From assembly GCA_947167965.1 (NCBI GenBank), contig CAMVJW010000002.1, positions 1 to 64,000 on the forward strand: a stretch of DNA of 64,000 bases. The letters run 5' to 3'. Below, one piece after another: positions 1 to 9,235 of the stretch (within the stretch, counting starts at the first letter, position 1; the number at the start of each line of letters is the position of its first letter). The DNA is from an uncultured Clostridia bacterium. Its GTDB lineage: Bacteria > Bacillota > Clostridia > TANB77 > CAG-508. The notes beneath the pieces were generated by a model. That model searched no databases. It saw only the letters and a program-made list of their open reading frames with translations, and was not told where the DNA came from. Made by a program: the position numbers and the translations under genes.

Positions 1-920
1 CATGCAATTTCGTGTGATATCTTTCCAGCATCTTTTAGTATATCTCTATCATCTGATAATAGATATTTATCAATTCTTGTTGCCCAATCTTCCATTGTCA
101 TAGGAATATTTCTTTTGGCTCTTGCTTCTGCTAAATCTAAAAATGCAGAAACAATTAGTTCTAATTGCTCTAATTCTTCCTTTGATAAATAATTTTTAGC
201 AATTACAACATCTGTTTCAAGTATTTTACCATTTGGTGAATTTTTCCAAGATGTTAATCCCATGTGTTCTTTTTCACTATCAGCTCTATTATAAATTATT
301 TCAGCAGCTGTTTGATGAGATACTGCATAATGCATTTTGTTTTGTACTTTCTTAAAGAATTTTATTGTAGTAGGAGATTTCGAATCGTAGTCAACACTCG
401 TTGCATATATATCAGTTATTTTTTGATAAAATCTTCTTTCAGATAATCTTATCTCTCTTATTTCTGCAAGTAAAGAATCATAATAATCTTCGTCAAAAAA
501 TGTTCCATTTTCCATTCTCTTTTTATCAATTATATATCCTTTTTTAGAGAATTCTTTCAATATATTAGTTGCCCATCTTCTAAATTGTATAGCTCTATCC
601 GAATTTACTCTGTATCCAACAGAAATAACTGCATCTAGATTATAATACTTAATATTTCTTTTTACTTCTCTATTACCTTCTTTTTGAACTATCGAGAAAT
701 CCTCGGTAGTTGATCCTTTATCTAATTCTAAATCATTATATATATTTTTAAGATGCAAACTAATATTATCAGTTGAACAATCATATAATTCGCTCATTGC
801 TTTTTGTGTTAGCCATAAGTCGCCTTCTTCAAATCTGACCTGAATTCCTTTATTATGTGTTTGTCTTTCAAATATTAAAAATTCAGCACTACTGCTCCTT
901 ATTATTAAATCTTTTGGCAT
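1..920 (-). CDS. RhuM-family protein (3' end truncated by window edge)
   Basis: Reverse-strand frame from ATG at 918-920: MPKDLIIRSSSAEFLIFERQTHNKGIQVRFEEGDLWLTQKAMSELYDCSTDNISLHLKNIYNDLELDK...; parallels the RhuM-like protein at 2894-3901 throughout. Confidence 0.85.
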   Translation of the reverse strand, partial: MPKDLIIRSSSAEFLIFERQTHNKGIQVRFEEGDLWLTQKAMSELYDCSTDNISLHLKNIYNDLELDKGSTTEDFSIVQKEGNREVKRNIKYYNLDAVISVGYRVNSDRAIQFRRWATNILKEFSKKGYIIDKKRMENGTFFDEDYYDSLLAEIREIRLSERRFYQKITDIYATSVDYDSKSPTTIKFFKKVQNKMHYAVSHQTAAEIIYNRADSEKEHMGLTSWKNSPNGKILETDVVIAKNYLSKEELEQLELIVSAFLDLAEARAKRNIPMTMEDWATRIDKYLLSDDRDILKDAGKISHEIA

Positions 921-954
921 TAATTTTCATCTCCTTCTTTTAATTTTTGTAAAA

Positions 955-1072
955 AATGTAATAATCTCTATGTTAAAAATTCAGTATTATCAATAGTTTG
1001 AACTAACCTTTCGAAAAATACAGATATTCCAGTTTATAGTAGTTTTATTTTCATTCATTTGGATTACCTCCT
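955..1072 (-). repeat. Intergenic mosaic repeat unit U1 with mini-ORF MNENKTTINWNICIFRKVSSNY (990-1058)
   Basis: Minus strand: SD-ATGAATGAAAATAAAACTACTATAAACTGG...AGTTCAAACTATTGATAATACTGAATTTTTAACATAGAGATTATTACATT; aligned by eye to other units. Confidence 0.7.
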
Positions 1073-1906
1073 TTATGTTTTAAACATCACTAGTGTTTTT
1101 TCTTTTCCGTATTTTTCATAATCTTCTTTAGATTTCTTTTCAATATATTCTTCAAAAATATCTTTATTAAAATTAATTATATTATTTATAAATTCTTTAT
1201 CGTTTAAATAATAAGTAAATCCATCACTATAAACAATTACAATATCACCATCTTCTAACTTTAGTTGACCACTTCTAATAAAATGGATTGCTGTTTCTTC
1301 ACCTGTTAAGGCACCATATGAAACACATTTCCCATTTACTGTATTATTTAGGTTATTTCTATATTCACTTCTAACTATTTTTCTTGCTTCTGGTAAATTC
1401 CATGAAATACCTATTTTATTAATATATGGATCACTATATAATTCTTTATCATCTTCAGTTTTAAATTTTACACTACCATTTTTATCATAAACAATTACAC
1501 CACAATCACATATGTAGGCGTATTTTAATATGTTATCTTCAAAACATACGCATGATGCAACTGTACCATAATAATCATTTTCTAAATAGTCACATTCAGG
1601 TATGTTTTTTTCGTTTAATCTTTTAACGCTTTTGTTTGCTTCAATTAATCTATCAACTAATGAACCATTAGCATTTAAAAAAGTGCTGCAAACTTCTTTA
1701 GCTGCTAGTTCTGCACCACTAGGTCTTGGATAGTTTTCTAAAAATTCTTTTTTAGTAAAGTTAGAAAAATCACTAATACCTATTGGATCTCTAGTTATCC
1801 CATCAGCGACAATAGCTTCAGTATCATTTGCATAATATTGATCTTCAATAGGAAAATCCAAGCCTACTGTCATTATATTATCAAATGTATTTTTATATAT
1901 TAACAT
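1073..1906 (-). CDS. PP2C-like protein phosphatase
   Basis: ORF; DQYYANDTEAIVADGITRDP..., DYYGTVASCVCFEDN, IVYSDGFTYYL resemble PP2C motifs. Confidence 0.65.
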   Translation of the reverse strand: MLIYKNTFDNIMTVGLDFPIEDQYYANDTEAIVADGITRDPIGISDFSNFTKKEFLENYPRPSGAELAAKEVCSTFLNANGSLVDRLIEANKSVKRLNEKNIPECDYLENDYYGTVASCVCFEDNILKYAYICDCGVIVYDKNGSVKFKTEDDKELYSDPYINKIGISWNLPEARKIVRSEYRNNLNNTVNGKCVSYGALTGEETAIHFIRSGQLKLEDGDIVIVYSDGFTYYLNDKEFINNIINFNKDIFEEYIEKKSKEDYEKYGKEKTLVMFKT

Positions 1907-2079
1907 CTTCTCACCTCTTTTTATAAAAGTTTAACCGTCAATACCAAGTATCAAATACTATGCTATTTTTGATACTTTTTTAGTTATTTTTACCACTATT
2001 TTATATATTTTTATCAAATTATGTAACAAACATATACTTGTTTTCCCCTTATTTTATAAGAATTTCATAAATAGTTAGA

Positions 2080-2140
2080 CTAAATCAATACCAACCAGTT
2101 TATATTAGTTTTATTTTCTTCCATCTATATCACTTCCTTA
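2080..2140 (-). repeat. Partial repeat unit U2 with mini-ORF MEENKTNINWLVLI (2080-2124)
   Basis: AATAAGGAAGTGATATAGATGGAAGAAAATAAAACTAATATAAACTGG; overlaps the 3' end of the upstream GNAT; lacks the 3' core. Confidence 0.6.
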
Positions 2141-2589
2141 TTTATATACTTATGATAATATAATTCTTGATTTTCCTCATCAAAATAGTCAAAAATGAAT
2201 CCATTCTTTTCATATATTTTTCTAGCAACGACGAATTTAGGATCAACACATAATATAATTTTCTTGTAACCATTTTTTTCAATATATTCCATACACATAT
2301 CAAATATTCTATTGCCTATTCCCTTATTTCTAAAATCACTTTTAACATAGAACGTATTAAAATCGCACTCATAATTATTAATTGATTTAACGGCTCCTAA
2401 ACCTATCAAACTGTTATTATCTTCTGCACTTATTAATATATTAGGACTTATTTTTAGGCACTCATAATCTTGTTTTTCTAACCATTCATCCCAATAATCT
2501 ATATTAAACTCTTTGCATATATTATCTTTAATAAATTTTTTTATATCATAATTACATTCGTTAATTTTATATTCCATATTTTTCTCCAT
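2125..2589 (-). CDS. GNAT family N-acetyltransferase
   Basis: FYVKSDFRNKGIGNRIFDMCMEYIEKNGYKKIILCVDPKFVVARKIYEKNGF is a GNAT signature. Confidence 0.85.
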   Translation of the reverse strand: MEKNMEYKINECNYDIKKFIKDNICKEFNIDYWDEWLEKQDYECLKISPNILISAEDNNSLIGLGAVKSINNYECDFNTFYVKSDFRNKGIGNRIFDMCMEYIEKNGYKKIILCVDPKFVVARKIYEKNGFIFDYFDEENQELYYHKYINKEVI

Positions 2590-2640
2590 ATTAACTATTA
2601 TTATTTTATTATTTTATTATTTCATTTTTCGTAAAAAAAA

Positions 2641-2762
2641 TGTAAAAATCTCAACTTCAAAAAGCGAGTGTTCTCAATGGTTTGAGTGAATATTTATATA
2701 AATTGGTTTCTCGCAGTTAATATTAGCACTATTTTCCATTTATATCACTTCCTTCTTTGCTA
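2641..2762 (-). repeat. Intergenic mosaic repeat unit U3 with mini-ORF MENSANINCEKPIYINIHSNH (2674-2739)
   Basis: AATAGCAAAGAAGGAAGTGATATAAATGGAA...CACTCAAACCATTGAGAACACTCGCTTTTTGAAGTTGAGATTTTTACA. Confidence 0.75.
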
Positions 2763-2891
2763 TTATATTATAATACTTCCACATCCCAAATCGACAACAC
2801 TACTAATTTTATAGTTTTTTAGGAAATAAACTAATAATTTACAAACATCATTATTATATGTTTTATTTTGATAACTTGTCCAATCTTTCAT
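2763..2891 (-). pseudogene. N-terminal remnant of a class I SAM methyltransferase
   Basis: 42-codon ORF MKDWTSYQNKTYNNDVCKLLVYFLKNYKISSVVDLGCGSIII* ends just after SAM motif I (VVDLGCGS), directly abutting repeat unit U3. Confidence 0.65.
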
Positions 2892-2893
2892 CT

Positions 2894-3901
2894 TTACTCG
2901 CTTTCTTTTTTATTTTCCTCTAAATACTTATTATAAAATTCATCCATAGTAGATACATATTTTTGATCTTGTATAACTCTATATTTTTCATATTCACTTT
3001 CTGCTTTTTCTACTGCTTGTTTATGTGATATATTACCTGAATTATCTAAAACTTTTTTTCTTCTAAATTTTAATAAATCATCTGTTGCATTTATCCAATC
3101 TTGCATGGTCATAACATGTCTTTCTTTAGCTTCATCTTCTGCAAAGACTAAAAATATATTTGTTAAATCATTTAACTTTTCTAATTCCTCTTTATTTAAA
3201 TAGTTTTTAGCAATACTTACATCATATTTATATATTAAACCATCGGGAGAATTTTTCCAATTAGTTAGACCCATATGTTCTTTATTTGAATCAACTCTAT
3301 TATAAATAAGTTCAGCTGCAGTTTGTCCAGATATAGCATAATGTAATTTATTTTGTACTATTTTAAAGAATGTATATGCTTCTTCTGACTTCGGATTGTA
3401 GTCAGTTGATGTTACAATAAATAAATCTGTTATTTTTTGATATGCCATTCTTTCACTTACACGAATTGTTTTAATTCTTTCTAGTAATTCGTCAAAGTAT
3501 TTACTATCGTACTTATTTCCTCTAATAAATCTTTCATCATTTAAAGCAAAACCTTTTGTCATGTATTCTTTTAAAACCTTTGTTGCCCATATCCTAAATT
3601 CTGTAGCTTTTTTTGAATTAACTCTATATCCAACAGCAATAATTGCATCTAAATTATATATTTTTGTTTTATAATTTTTTCCGTCAGAAGCAGTTACCGA
3701 GGAATCCTCGACAACTGAATTTTCATCTAGTTCATTATCTTTAAAAATATTCTTTAGGTGTAAAGAAATATTATCTGTACTACAATCAAAAACTTTTGAC
3801 ATTCCTTTTTGTGTAAGCCATAAAGTTTCATTTTTAAATATAGCATCAACAATTATATTTCCATCACTATTTTTATATATTATTAGATCATTATTATCCA
3901 C
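2894..3901 (-). CDS. RhuM-family protein
   Basis: ORF 335 aa; LWLTQKGMSKVFDCSTDNISLHLKNIFKDNELDENSVVEDSSVTASDGKNYKTKIYNLDAIIAVGYRVNSKKATEFRIWATKVLKEYMTKGF is typical of RhuM. Confidence 0.9.
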   Translation of the reverse strand: MDNNDLIIYKNSDGNIIVDAIFKNETLWLTQKGMSKVFDCSTDNISLHLKNIFKDNELDENSVVEDSSVTASDGKNYKTKIYNLDAIIAVGYRVNSKKATEFRIWATKVLKEYMTKGFALNDERFIRGNKYDSKYFDELLERIKTIRVSERMAYQKITDLFIVTSTDYNPKSEEAYTFFKIVQNKLHYAISGQTAAELIYNRVDSNKEHMGLTNWKNSPDGLIYKYDVSIAKNYLNKEELEKLNDLTNIFLVFAEDEAKERHVMTMQDWINATDDLLKFRRKKVLDNSGNISHKQAVEKAESEYEKYRVIQDQKYVSTMDEFYNKYLEENKKESE

Positions 3902-3937
3902 TTACAAATTCTCCTTTCACTTATATTATTATTAAAT

Positions 3938-4075
3938 ATGTAAAAATCTCAATGTTAAAAAATCAGTATTTTCAAAGGTTTGCGTGTGATTTTCCTAAAA
4001 TTCCCGTATCGTACTGAATCCTTGTACTTGGCAACTTGTCCTTTTTATCTTCCATCTATACCACTTCCTTATTTT
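3938..4075 (-). repeat. Intergenic mosaic repeat unit U4 with mini-ORF MEDKKDKLPSTRIQYDTGILGKSHANL (3972-4055)
   Basis: AAATAAGGAAGTGGTATAGATGGAAGATAAAAAGGACAAGTTGCCAAGTACAAGGATTCAGT...AAACCTTTGAAAATACTGATTTTTTAACATTGAGATTTTTACAT. Confidence 0.75.
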
Positions 4076-4107
4076 TACTATATAGTTTAGTAATTTGTCT
4101 TTTATAA

Positions 4108-4944
4108 TCATTTTAAATCTAGCGCATTTTTAGGACATTCCTTAATACATTTACCGCACAATATACATTCAGTTCCATTTTTTCTTTTTCTTGAATCATC
4201 TAACATATCTACATTCATAGGGCAATTCTTTACACACTTTTGACAACCAATACATTTATTATGATCACATTTAATTCTTAAGTAAGAAAAATAACTAGCA
4301 GGTTTTAAAAATACTGTAATTGGACAAATATACTTACAAAAAGCTCTATTATCTTTTAAAAGAAAAGCTAATAGTATTCCTAAAGCATAATATACTATAT
4401 TTCCAATTAAGAATGACCAAAACATTATATTTTCTAAATTATCAACTTTAAATATAAATAAAGCTGACACGAACGAAAGTGATAATAAAAATACTATATA
4501 TCTAATCCAACCTATTGGTTTTCTATCAGATTTTGGAGTTTTATATGGAAGTAAATCTAATATCATTCCAGTCCAACAAGCATATCCACACCAACCTCTA
4601 CCAAAAAATAATGGTCCAGCTATTTTAGCCACAAAATAATGTATTGTTGCTGCTTCAAATACTCCTAAAAATAGGTAGTACCAAAATCCTTCAATTTGCA
4701 TATTCTCTCTACATACAATTCCTAAATATATAAGCATATATAATCCAACACCAATTTGGACAAAATTTCTTGCGTATTTCTTTTTATGTGCCATTAAAGA
4801 AGTTCCTAAAGCAACACAAGTTCCTATATATGTAAAATTAAGTAGATAAAATATTTTACTTGTTGAAATAAATAAAGAAATTGCTACGGATTCAAATATT
4901 AACCAAATAATAATTGATATTCTATATTCTTTTTTATCATTCAT
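4108..4944 (-). CDS. NapH/CcoG-like 4Fe-4S membrane ferredoxin protein
   Basis: Membrane helices plus CDHNKCIGCQKCVKNCPM and CILCGKCIKECPKNAL ferredoxin motifs; GRGWCGYACWTG. Confidence 0.85.
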   Translation of the reverse strand: MNDKKEYRISIIIWLIFESVAISLFISTSKIFYLLNFTYIGTCVALGTSLMAHKKKYARNFVQIGVGLYMLIYLGIVCRENMQIEGFWYYLFLGVFEAATIHYFVAKIAGPLFFGRGWCGYACWTGMILDLLPYKTPKSDRKPIGWIRYIVFLLSLSFVSALFIFKVDNLENIMFWSFLIGNIVYYALGILLAFLLKDNRAFCKYICPITVFLKPASYFSYLRIKCDHNKCIGCQKCVKNCPMNVDMLDDSRKRKNGTECILCGKCIKECPKNALDLK

Positions 4945-5028
4945 TTATATCACTTCCTCATTTTCCTAATTCAATGCTTTTTCTATTTAAATATATTAAT
5001 CTCATTTTTTACAATTATCCGCCATTGT

Positions 5029-5786
5029 TTATTTTTTTTTATTTTTTCTATACATCGCTGTTTTTAACTCTAATATGTAATTTTTTAAACTTGGACTATT
5101 GTTTTTCTTTGCAATTTCAATTTCTTTATCTATGTCATAGGGAATTCTCACAAACTGTATTGATAAAGAACTTCTTTTTTTACTACCATATTCACCTTCT
5201 AATATTGTGTAATAGGCTTGAGTTGTTTCAGACATGTCATTAATGCTTTCATCATGGTTCACGTTTTCCACTACGTTTCCTACACTTCCAACATTAACTA
5301 ATGTTTTATTAAAAAACTTTTGCATATATTGTATATGAATATCTCCATATAGTATTATATCTGGAATTATTCCGTTTTCATCTTTAAATAATCTCATCTT
5401 TTCCTCCACACTATCAAAATCTAGTACTCGATGATTAGTGTCATTTTTTGAAGCATGAAACATTCTAATTAAACTACCGCTCATGTAAAAATCATAATAC
5501 ATTGGTAGCTGTTTTAAATATTCTAACCTTTTCTTTCCTAATTTTTTTCTATGCCATGTTTTATGAGCTGTTGTTCCATTTATAGCTCCCTCATCTGCAT
5601 TTCCTTTAACAATAACTTCACATTCTCTTTGGGCTATATCAACCACTTCACAGGGCGAAGATCCTCTTAATACTAAATCGCCCGCACAAAAGATTCTTTG
5701 TATCCCCCTGTTGTGAATATCATTCAAAACTTCGTTAAATGCTGTTATATTTGCATGGATATCAGATATAATTGCTATCTTTTCCA
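5029..5786 (-). CDS. Metallophosphoesterase (YfcE-like)
   Basis: MEKIAIISDIHANITAFNEVLNDI...FCAGDLVLRG...VKGNADE...YGDIHIQ; likely start at internal Met after AAAGGAG rather than the 5832 ORF start. Confidence 0.9.
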
Positions 5787-5811
5787 TCTTTTTCTCCTTT
5801 CTATAAGATAT

Positions 5812-5945
5812 ATGTAAAAATCTCAATATCAAAAAATCGGCATTTTCAATGGTTTGAGTGTAGTTTTCCTAAGTTTCCCATATCAAATTTTATATTAGTT
5901 TTATTTTCACTCGCAAACAATCCTGATATACTCCACATTCTTTAT
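5812..5945 (-). repeat. Intergenic mosaic repeat unit U5 with mini-ORF MWSISGLFASENKTNIKFDMGNLGKLHSNH (5846-5938)
   Basis: GAAAATAAAACTAATATAAAATTTGATATGGGAAACTTAGGAAAACTACACTCAAACCATTGAAAATGCCGATTTTTTGATATTGAGATTTTTACAT. Confidence 0.75.
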
Positions 5946-6018
5946 CTTGCTTTATAAACAAATATCTATCTTAATGTACTTACTATTATTCTTCTATTCA
6001 TTTAATTACCTTATTTTA

Positions 6019-7318
6019 CTATTTTAATATTTTCCAATATCCATTTTTATTTGCACCAATACGTTCAATATATCTTTTTTCTTTTAATGAACGCATAATT
6101 TTATTTATATATGATTCACTAAAATGAGTAATCTCAATTAAATCTCTGGTCTTATATCTTACATCATTTTTTATTAATTTTAAAACTCTTTCTTCAGATT
6201 CATTTAAGTCATTGTACATTATTTTTGTATCTTTGGTCTCCTCTAGTAATCTTTTATTAAGAGGAATCGTCACTATGATTGTATGCTCACTAATATAAAA
6301 TGCATTTTTACCATAGTTTTTTATAATTAGTGGAATTCCATGTCCTGTCTGATCTATATAATCTAAATCGCTAAATTTTTTTAAAAGTTTCTTATTAATA
6401 GGTTTAGAAATTCCTGCATAAAAATCCTCTTGTGATAATGATGATGGAAGTCCTCCATTTGACACAATTTCAATTCTATCATCATATATATATACAACTG
6501 GTGGAATCTCTTCTGCCCATTTTGTGTGTACACATGCATTAAGCAAAGCCTCTTTAAAAGAACTAAAATCAAAATATTTTTCTTCTTTTCTTTGAATTCC
6601 ACCAACTTTTACTTTCGTTTCATTAATACTTTCCATGTATTCCAATACATTATTTACAGATAGTAATAGGCACTTTCCACCATATTCTGTTCTTTTTAAC
6701 ATAACAGTTTTATCTTTTCCTGCAAAAGTTACTACTTTGATAGAAACATCATTTGAATCTGCTAGTAGTTCAGCCATAAAATTATATTTGTTGTCGTTTG
6801 TATATAATCCTAAATTTTCCTCAAAATTTTCATTATTTATCTTTATATCATTAGATAAATATAATCCTTTTAACATTTTAAATGTCAAATTTTGCTTTAA
6901 TGATGCTTTTTGAACTATATAATCAGGTTCTCCATCTCTATTTATTAATGCTTTTAGCATTTCAGGAGAAAGCTGTTTATCTTCATCAAATGATCTACTG
7001 TAATATTTTCCAAATGCTGAATATGGAATGTCATTTCCTTTTACAGAAATCTTAATAATTTTTTTATCTTCAATAAGTTCTAATGCTATAGTAGGTATTA
7101 TTTTTAGCTTTATACCTTCTGCAATTTTTCTTGATACATCACGTAGTGTATTTTCATTTATATCTTTTTGTCCAATTATATCGCCATTATTTTTCACGCC
7201 AAAATAAACTATTCCCTCTCCATGCTTATTTAACATTGCAGATATAGATATCACACCTTCTAAAAGTTCACTGGTACTTTTTTTAAACTCAATTTTTTCA
7301 GATTCTATTCCTAAATTC
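6019..7318 (-). CDS. AlbA_2 / Schlafen-type putative DNA-binding protein with C-terminal wHTH
   Basis: MNLGIESEKIEFKKSTSELLEGVISISAMLNKHGEGIVYFGVKNNGDIIGQ...HTKWAEEIPPVVYIYDDRIEIVSNGGLP. Internal start chosen (approximate); long ORF starts at 7443. Confidence 0.85.
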
Positions 7319-7459
7319 ATATTTATTTTTTCCTCATAATTTAAAAAAATATAGAATACATAGATTTTTATTCTGTACTTTTTACTATACTTTATTCTAT
7401 ACTTTGTCAATATTTTTACTAAAACAAATAATAATCTATTCATTTATGAAATCTATACA

Positions 7460-7580
7460 ATGTAAAAAAGCACTTATTTTCAGTAATTTTTAAAAGTTTT
7501 CTATTTGACCCACTATCGCACTGAATCCTTGTACTTGGCAACTTTTCTTTTTTATCTTCCATTTATTTCACTTCCTTCTT
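7460..7580 (-). repeat. Intergenic mosaic repeat unit U6 with mini-ORF MEDKKEKLPSTRIQCDSGSNRKLLKITENKCFFTLYRFHK (7440-7562)
   Basis: AATAGCAAAGAAGGAAGTGAAATAAATGGAAGATAAAAAAGAAAAGTTGCCAAGTACAAGGATTCAGT; shares a 25-nt identical block with U4; weak 3' core. Confidence 0.65.
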
Positions 7581-8208
7581 TGCTATTTTTATTAATTATT
7601 TCTAACATAATATTATATACATCATTAATAGATAAATTTGTTGTGTCTATTTCTATTGCATCTTTAGGTTTTATAAGGTTATTTCCATCTATATCTAACT
7701 TATCTCGTATTATAAGATTCTTTCTGATTGTATCAATATCTTCGCTTTTATTTAATGTATGTAATCTGGCAACTCTTGTTTCAAAATCTGAATATAAATA
7801 AAACTTAAAATCTGCATTAGGAGCAATTCTAGTGCAAATATCTCTTCCTTCAATAACTGCATCATTTTTATTAATATATTTCATTTGGATTTTTCTTACT
7901 AGTTCTTTTATCTCTGGAATAGTTGCCCATTCAGTAGATTTTACTGAAATAATTTCTGTTCTAATTTGATTTGTAACATCAATTTCATCTAATAAAACTC
8001 TTTCATTATCAAAATCAATATTAATTTGTTTTAAATGTTCAATAACATTTCTAATATTGTGCATATCTAATTTTTTATTAATAATTTCAAAAGCAATACA
8101 TCTATAAATTGAACCTACGTTAAAATATTTCAATTGTAATTTATTAGCTATCATCTTGGCTAATGTTGATTTTCCATTAACTCCTAATCCATCAATTGCA
8201 ATAATCAT
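7552..8208 (-). CDS. (d)CMP kinase-like protein
   Basis: MIIAIDGLGVNGKSTLAKMIANKLQLKYFNVGSIYRCIAFEI...IEGRDICTRIAPNADFKFYLYSDFETRVARL. C-terminus (NSKEGSEINGR) lies inside repeat unit U6. Confidence 0.8.
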   Translation of the reverse strand: MIIAIDGLGVNGKSTLAKMIANKLQLKYFNVGSIYRCIAFEIINKKLDMHNIRNVIEHLKQINIDFDNERVLLDEIDVTNQIRTEIISVKSTEWATIPEIKELVRKIQMKYINKNDAVIEGRDICTRIAPNADFKFYLYSDFETRVARLHTLNKSEDIDTIRKNLIIRDKLDIDGNNLIKPKDAIEIDTTNLSINDVYNIMLEIINKNSKEGSEINGR

Positions 8209-8300
8209 ACTAATTCTCCTATCATTATTTCTTTTTCTTTTATTATCTTACTACCCATTTTTGTATAAAACTTTTTTGATTCTTCATTATCTTTTAAACA
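8206..8300 (-). pseudogene. C-terminal remnant of a GNAT acetyltransferase
   Basis: Minus-strand frame CLKDNEESKKFYTKMGSKIIKEKEIMIGELV* without a start; typical GNAT C-terminus; stop overlaps the next ATG. Confidence 0.6.
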
Positions 8301-8434
8301 CTATGAAATCATTTTAGATTTATTTTTATTTCTAAACTCACTGACTGATAAATAGGTATTACTTTATATCTATTTATCTGAAAGTCTTTCTTTGGATTTA
8401 TTCTTTCGAGTTGTTTAAATATTTTTTACAATTC

Positions 8435-9196
8435 TCACTGCATTTTGATTTTATATGTTGCAGTTAGATTTATCTCATTTTCATAATTTCCTTCCACATA
8501 TAATTTTCTTTCATATTCTATATTATTATTTTCTAAACATAATTCTAAAAAACATAAAAATATACCTATATCTATTTGATTATAATAAATAACCTTATCT
8601 TTAGGCATTATTCCTCTTTTACCTTCTTTTCTATATCTATAAACCTTTATTTCGCTTGCAGATGAATCAACTCTCCATGGTTGAGTATTACAAGCACTAG
8701 GAGCAAAACGAATAATATTTGCAATATCTAAATAGTCCTCTCCATTCCAAATTTCTTTTAGTTCTTTTCTTTTACTTTTATACATATCTTTTCTAAACTT
8801 ATCTGGAGAGTCTACTTTTGCTATTGCAATCATAATTACAAAATCTAATCCATCTAATTGTTTCTGTTCTACTTTACCAATACCAAACCATAATGTCCCA
8901 ATATTTTTTGACACCAAATATAAATCTAATTGTTCTCCTAAATAACCTATATTTTGAAGATAATTATCTTTCTTCTCTGAATAGAATAAAATACAGTATT
9001 CTTGTCCTCTTCTACAATTTGTAGATTTTTTTACTATTTTTATTTTAACATTAATCTCTTCTATTAAGGGCTTAAATTTAGTAAATTGTTCTTCTATATC
9101 TTTTAGTTCAATATCAGTAATATGTTCATTTCCAATATTTCTAAATAAATGAAAAGATTTTCTTTTAAAAATCATTTTATATAAGTTATTATCCAT
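8435..9196 (-). CDS. Nitroreductase family protein
   Basis: MIFKRKSFHLFRNI..., IIRFAPSACNTQPWRV nitroreductase signature. Confidence 0.85.
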   Translation of the reverse strand: MDNNLYKMIFKRKSFHLFRNIGNEHITDIELKDIEEQFTKFKPLIEEINVKIKIVKKSTNCRRGQEYCILFYSEKKDNYLQNIGYLGEQLDLYLVSKNIGTLWFGIGKVEQKQLDGLDFVIMIAIAKVDSPDKFRKDMYKSKRKELKEIWNGEDYLDIANIIRFAPSACNTQPWRVDSSASEIKVYRYRKEGKRGIMPKDKVIYYNQIDIGIFLCFLELCLENNNIEYERKLYVEGNYENEINLTATYKIKMQ

Positions 9197-9235
9197 AAAA
9201 CACCTCTACATCTTTATCAAATAACATATATTATC

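Noticed and set aside
264-446. Plus-strand ORF of 60 aa
   Set aside because: Antisense to the RhuM-family frame; composition reflects AT-rich antisense, no SD.
955-7580. Classical integron attC array
   Set aside because: Layout is similar, but no integrase in the window and the unit ends do not match RYYYAAC/GTTRRRY well enough; kept as a hypothesis only.
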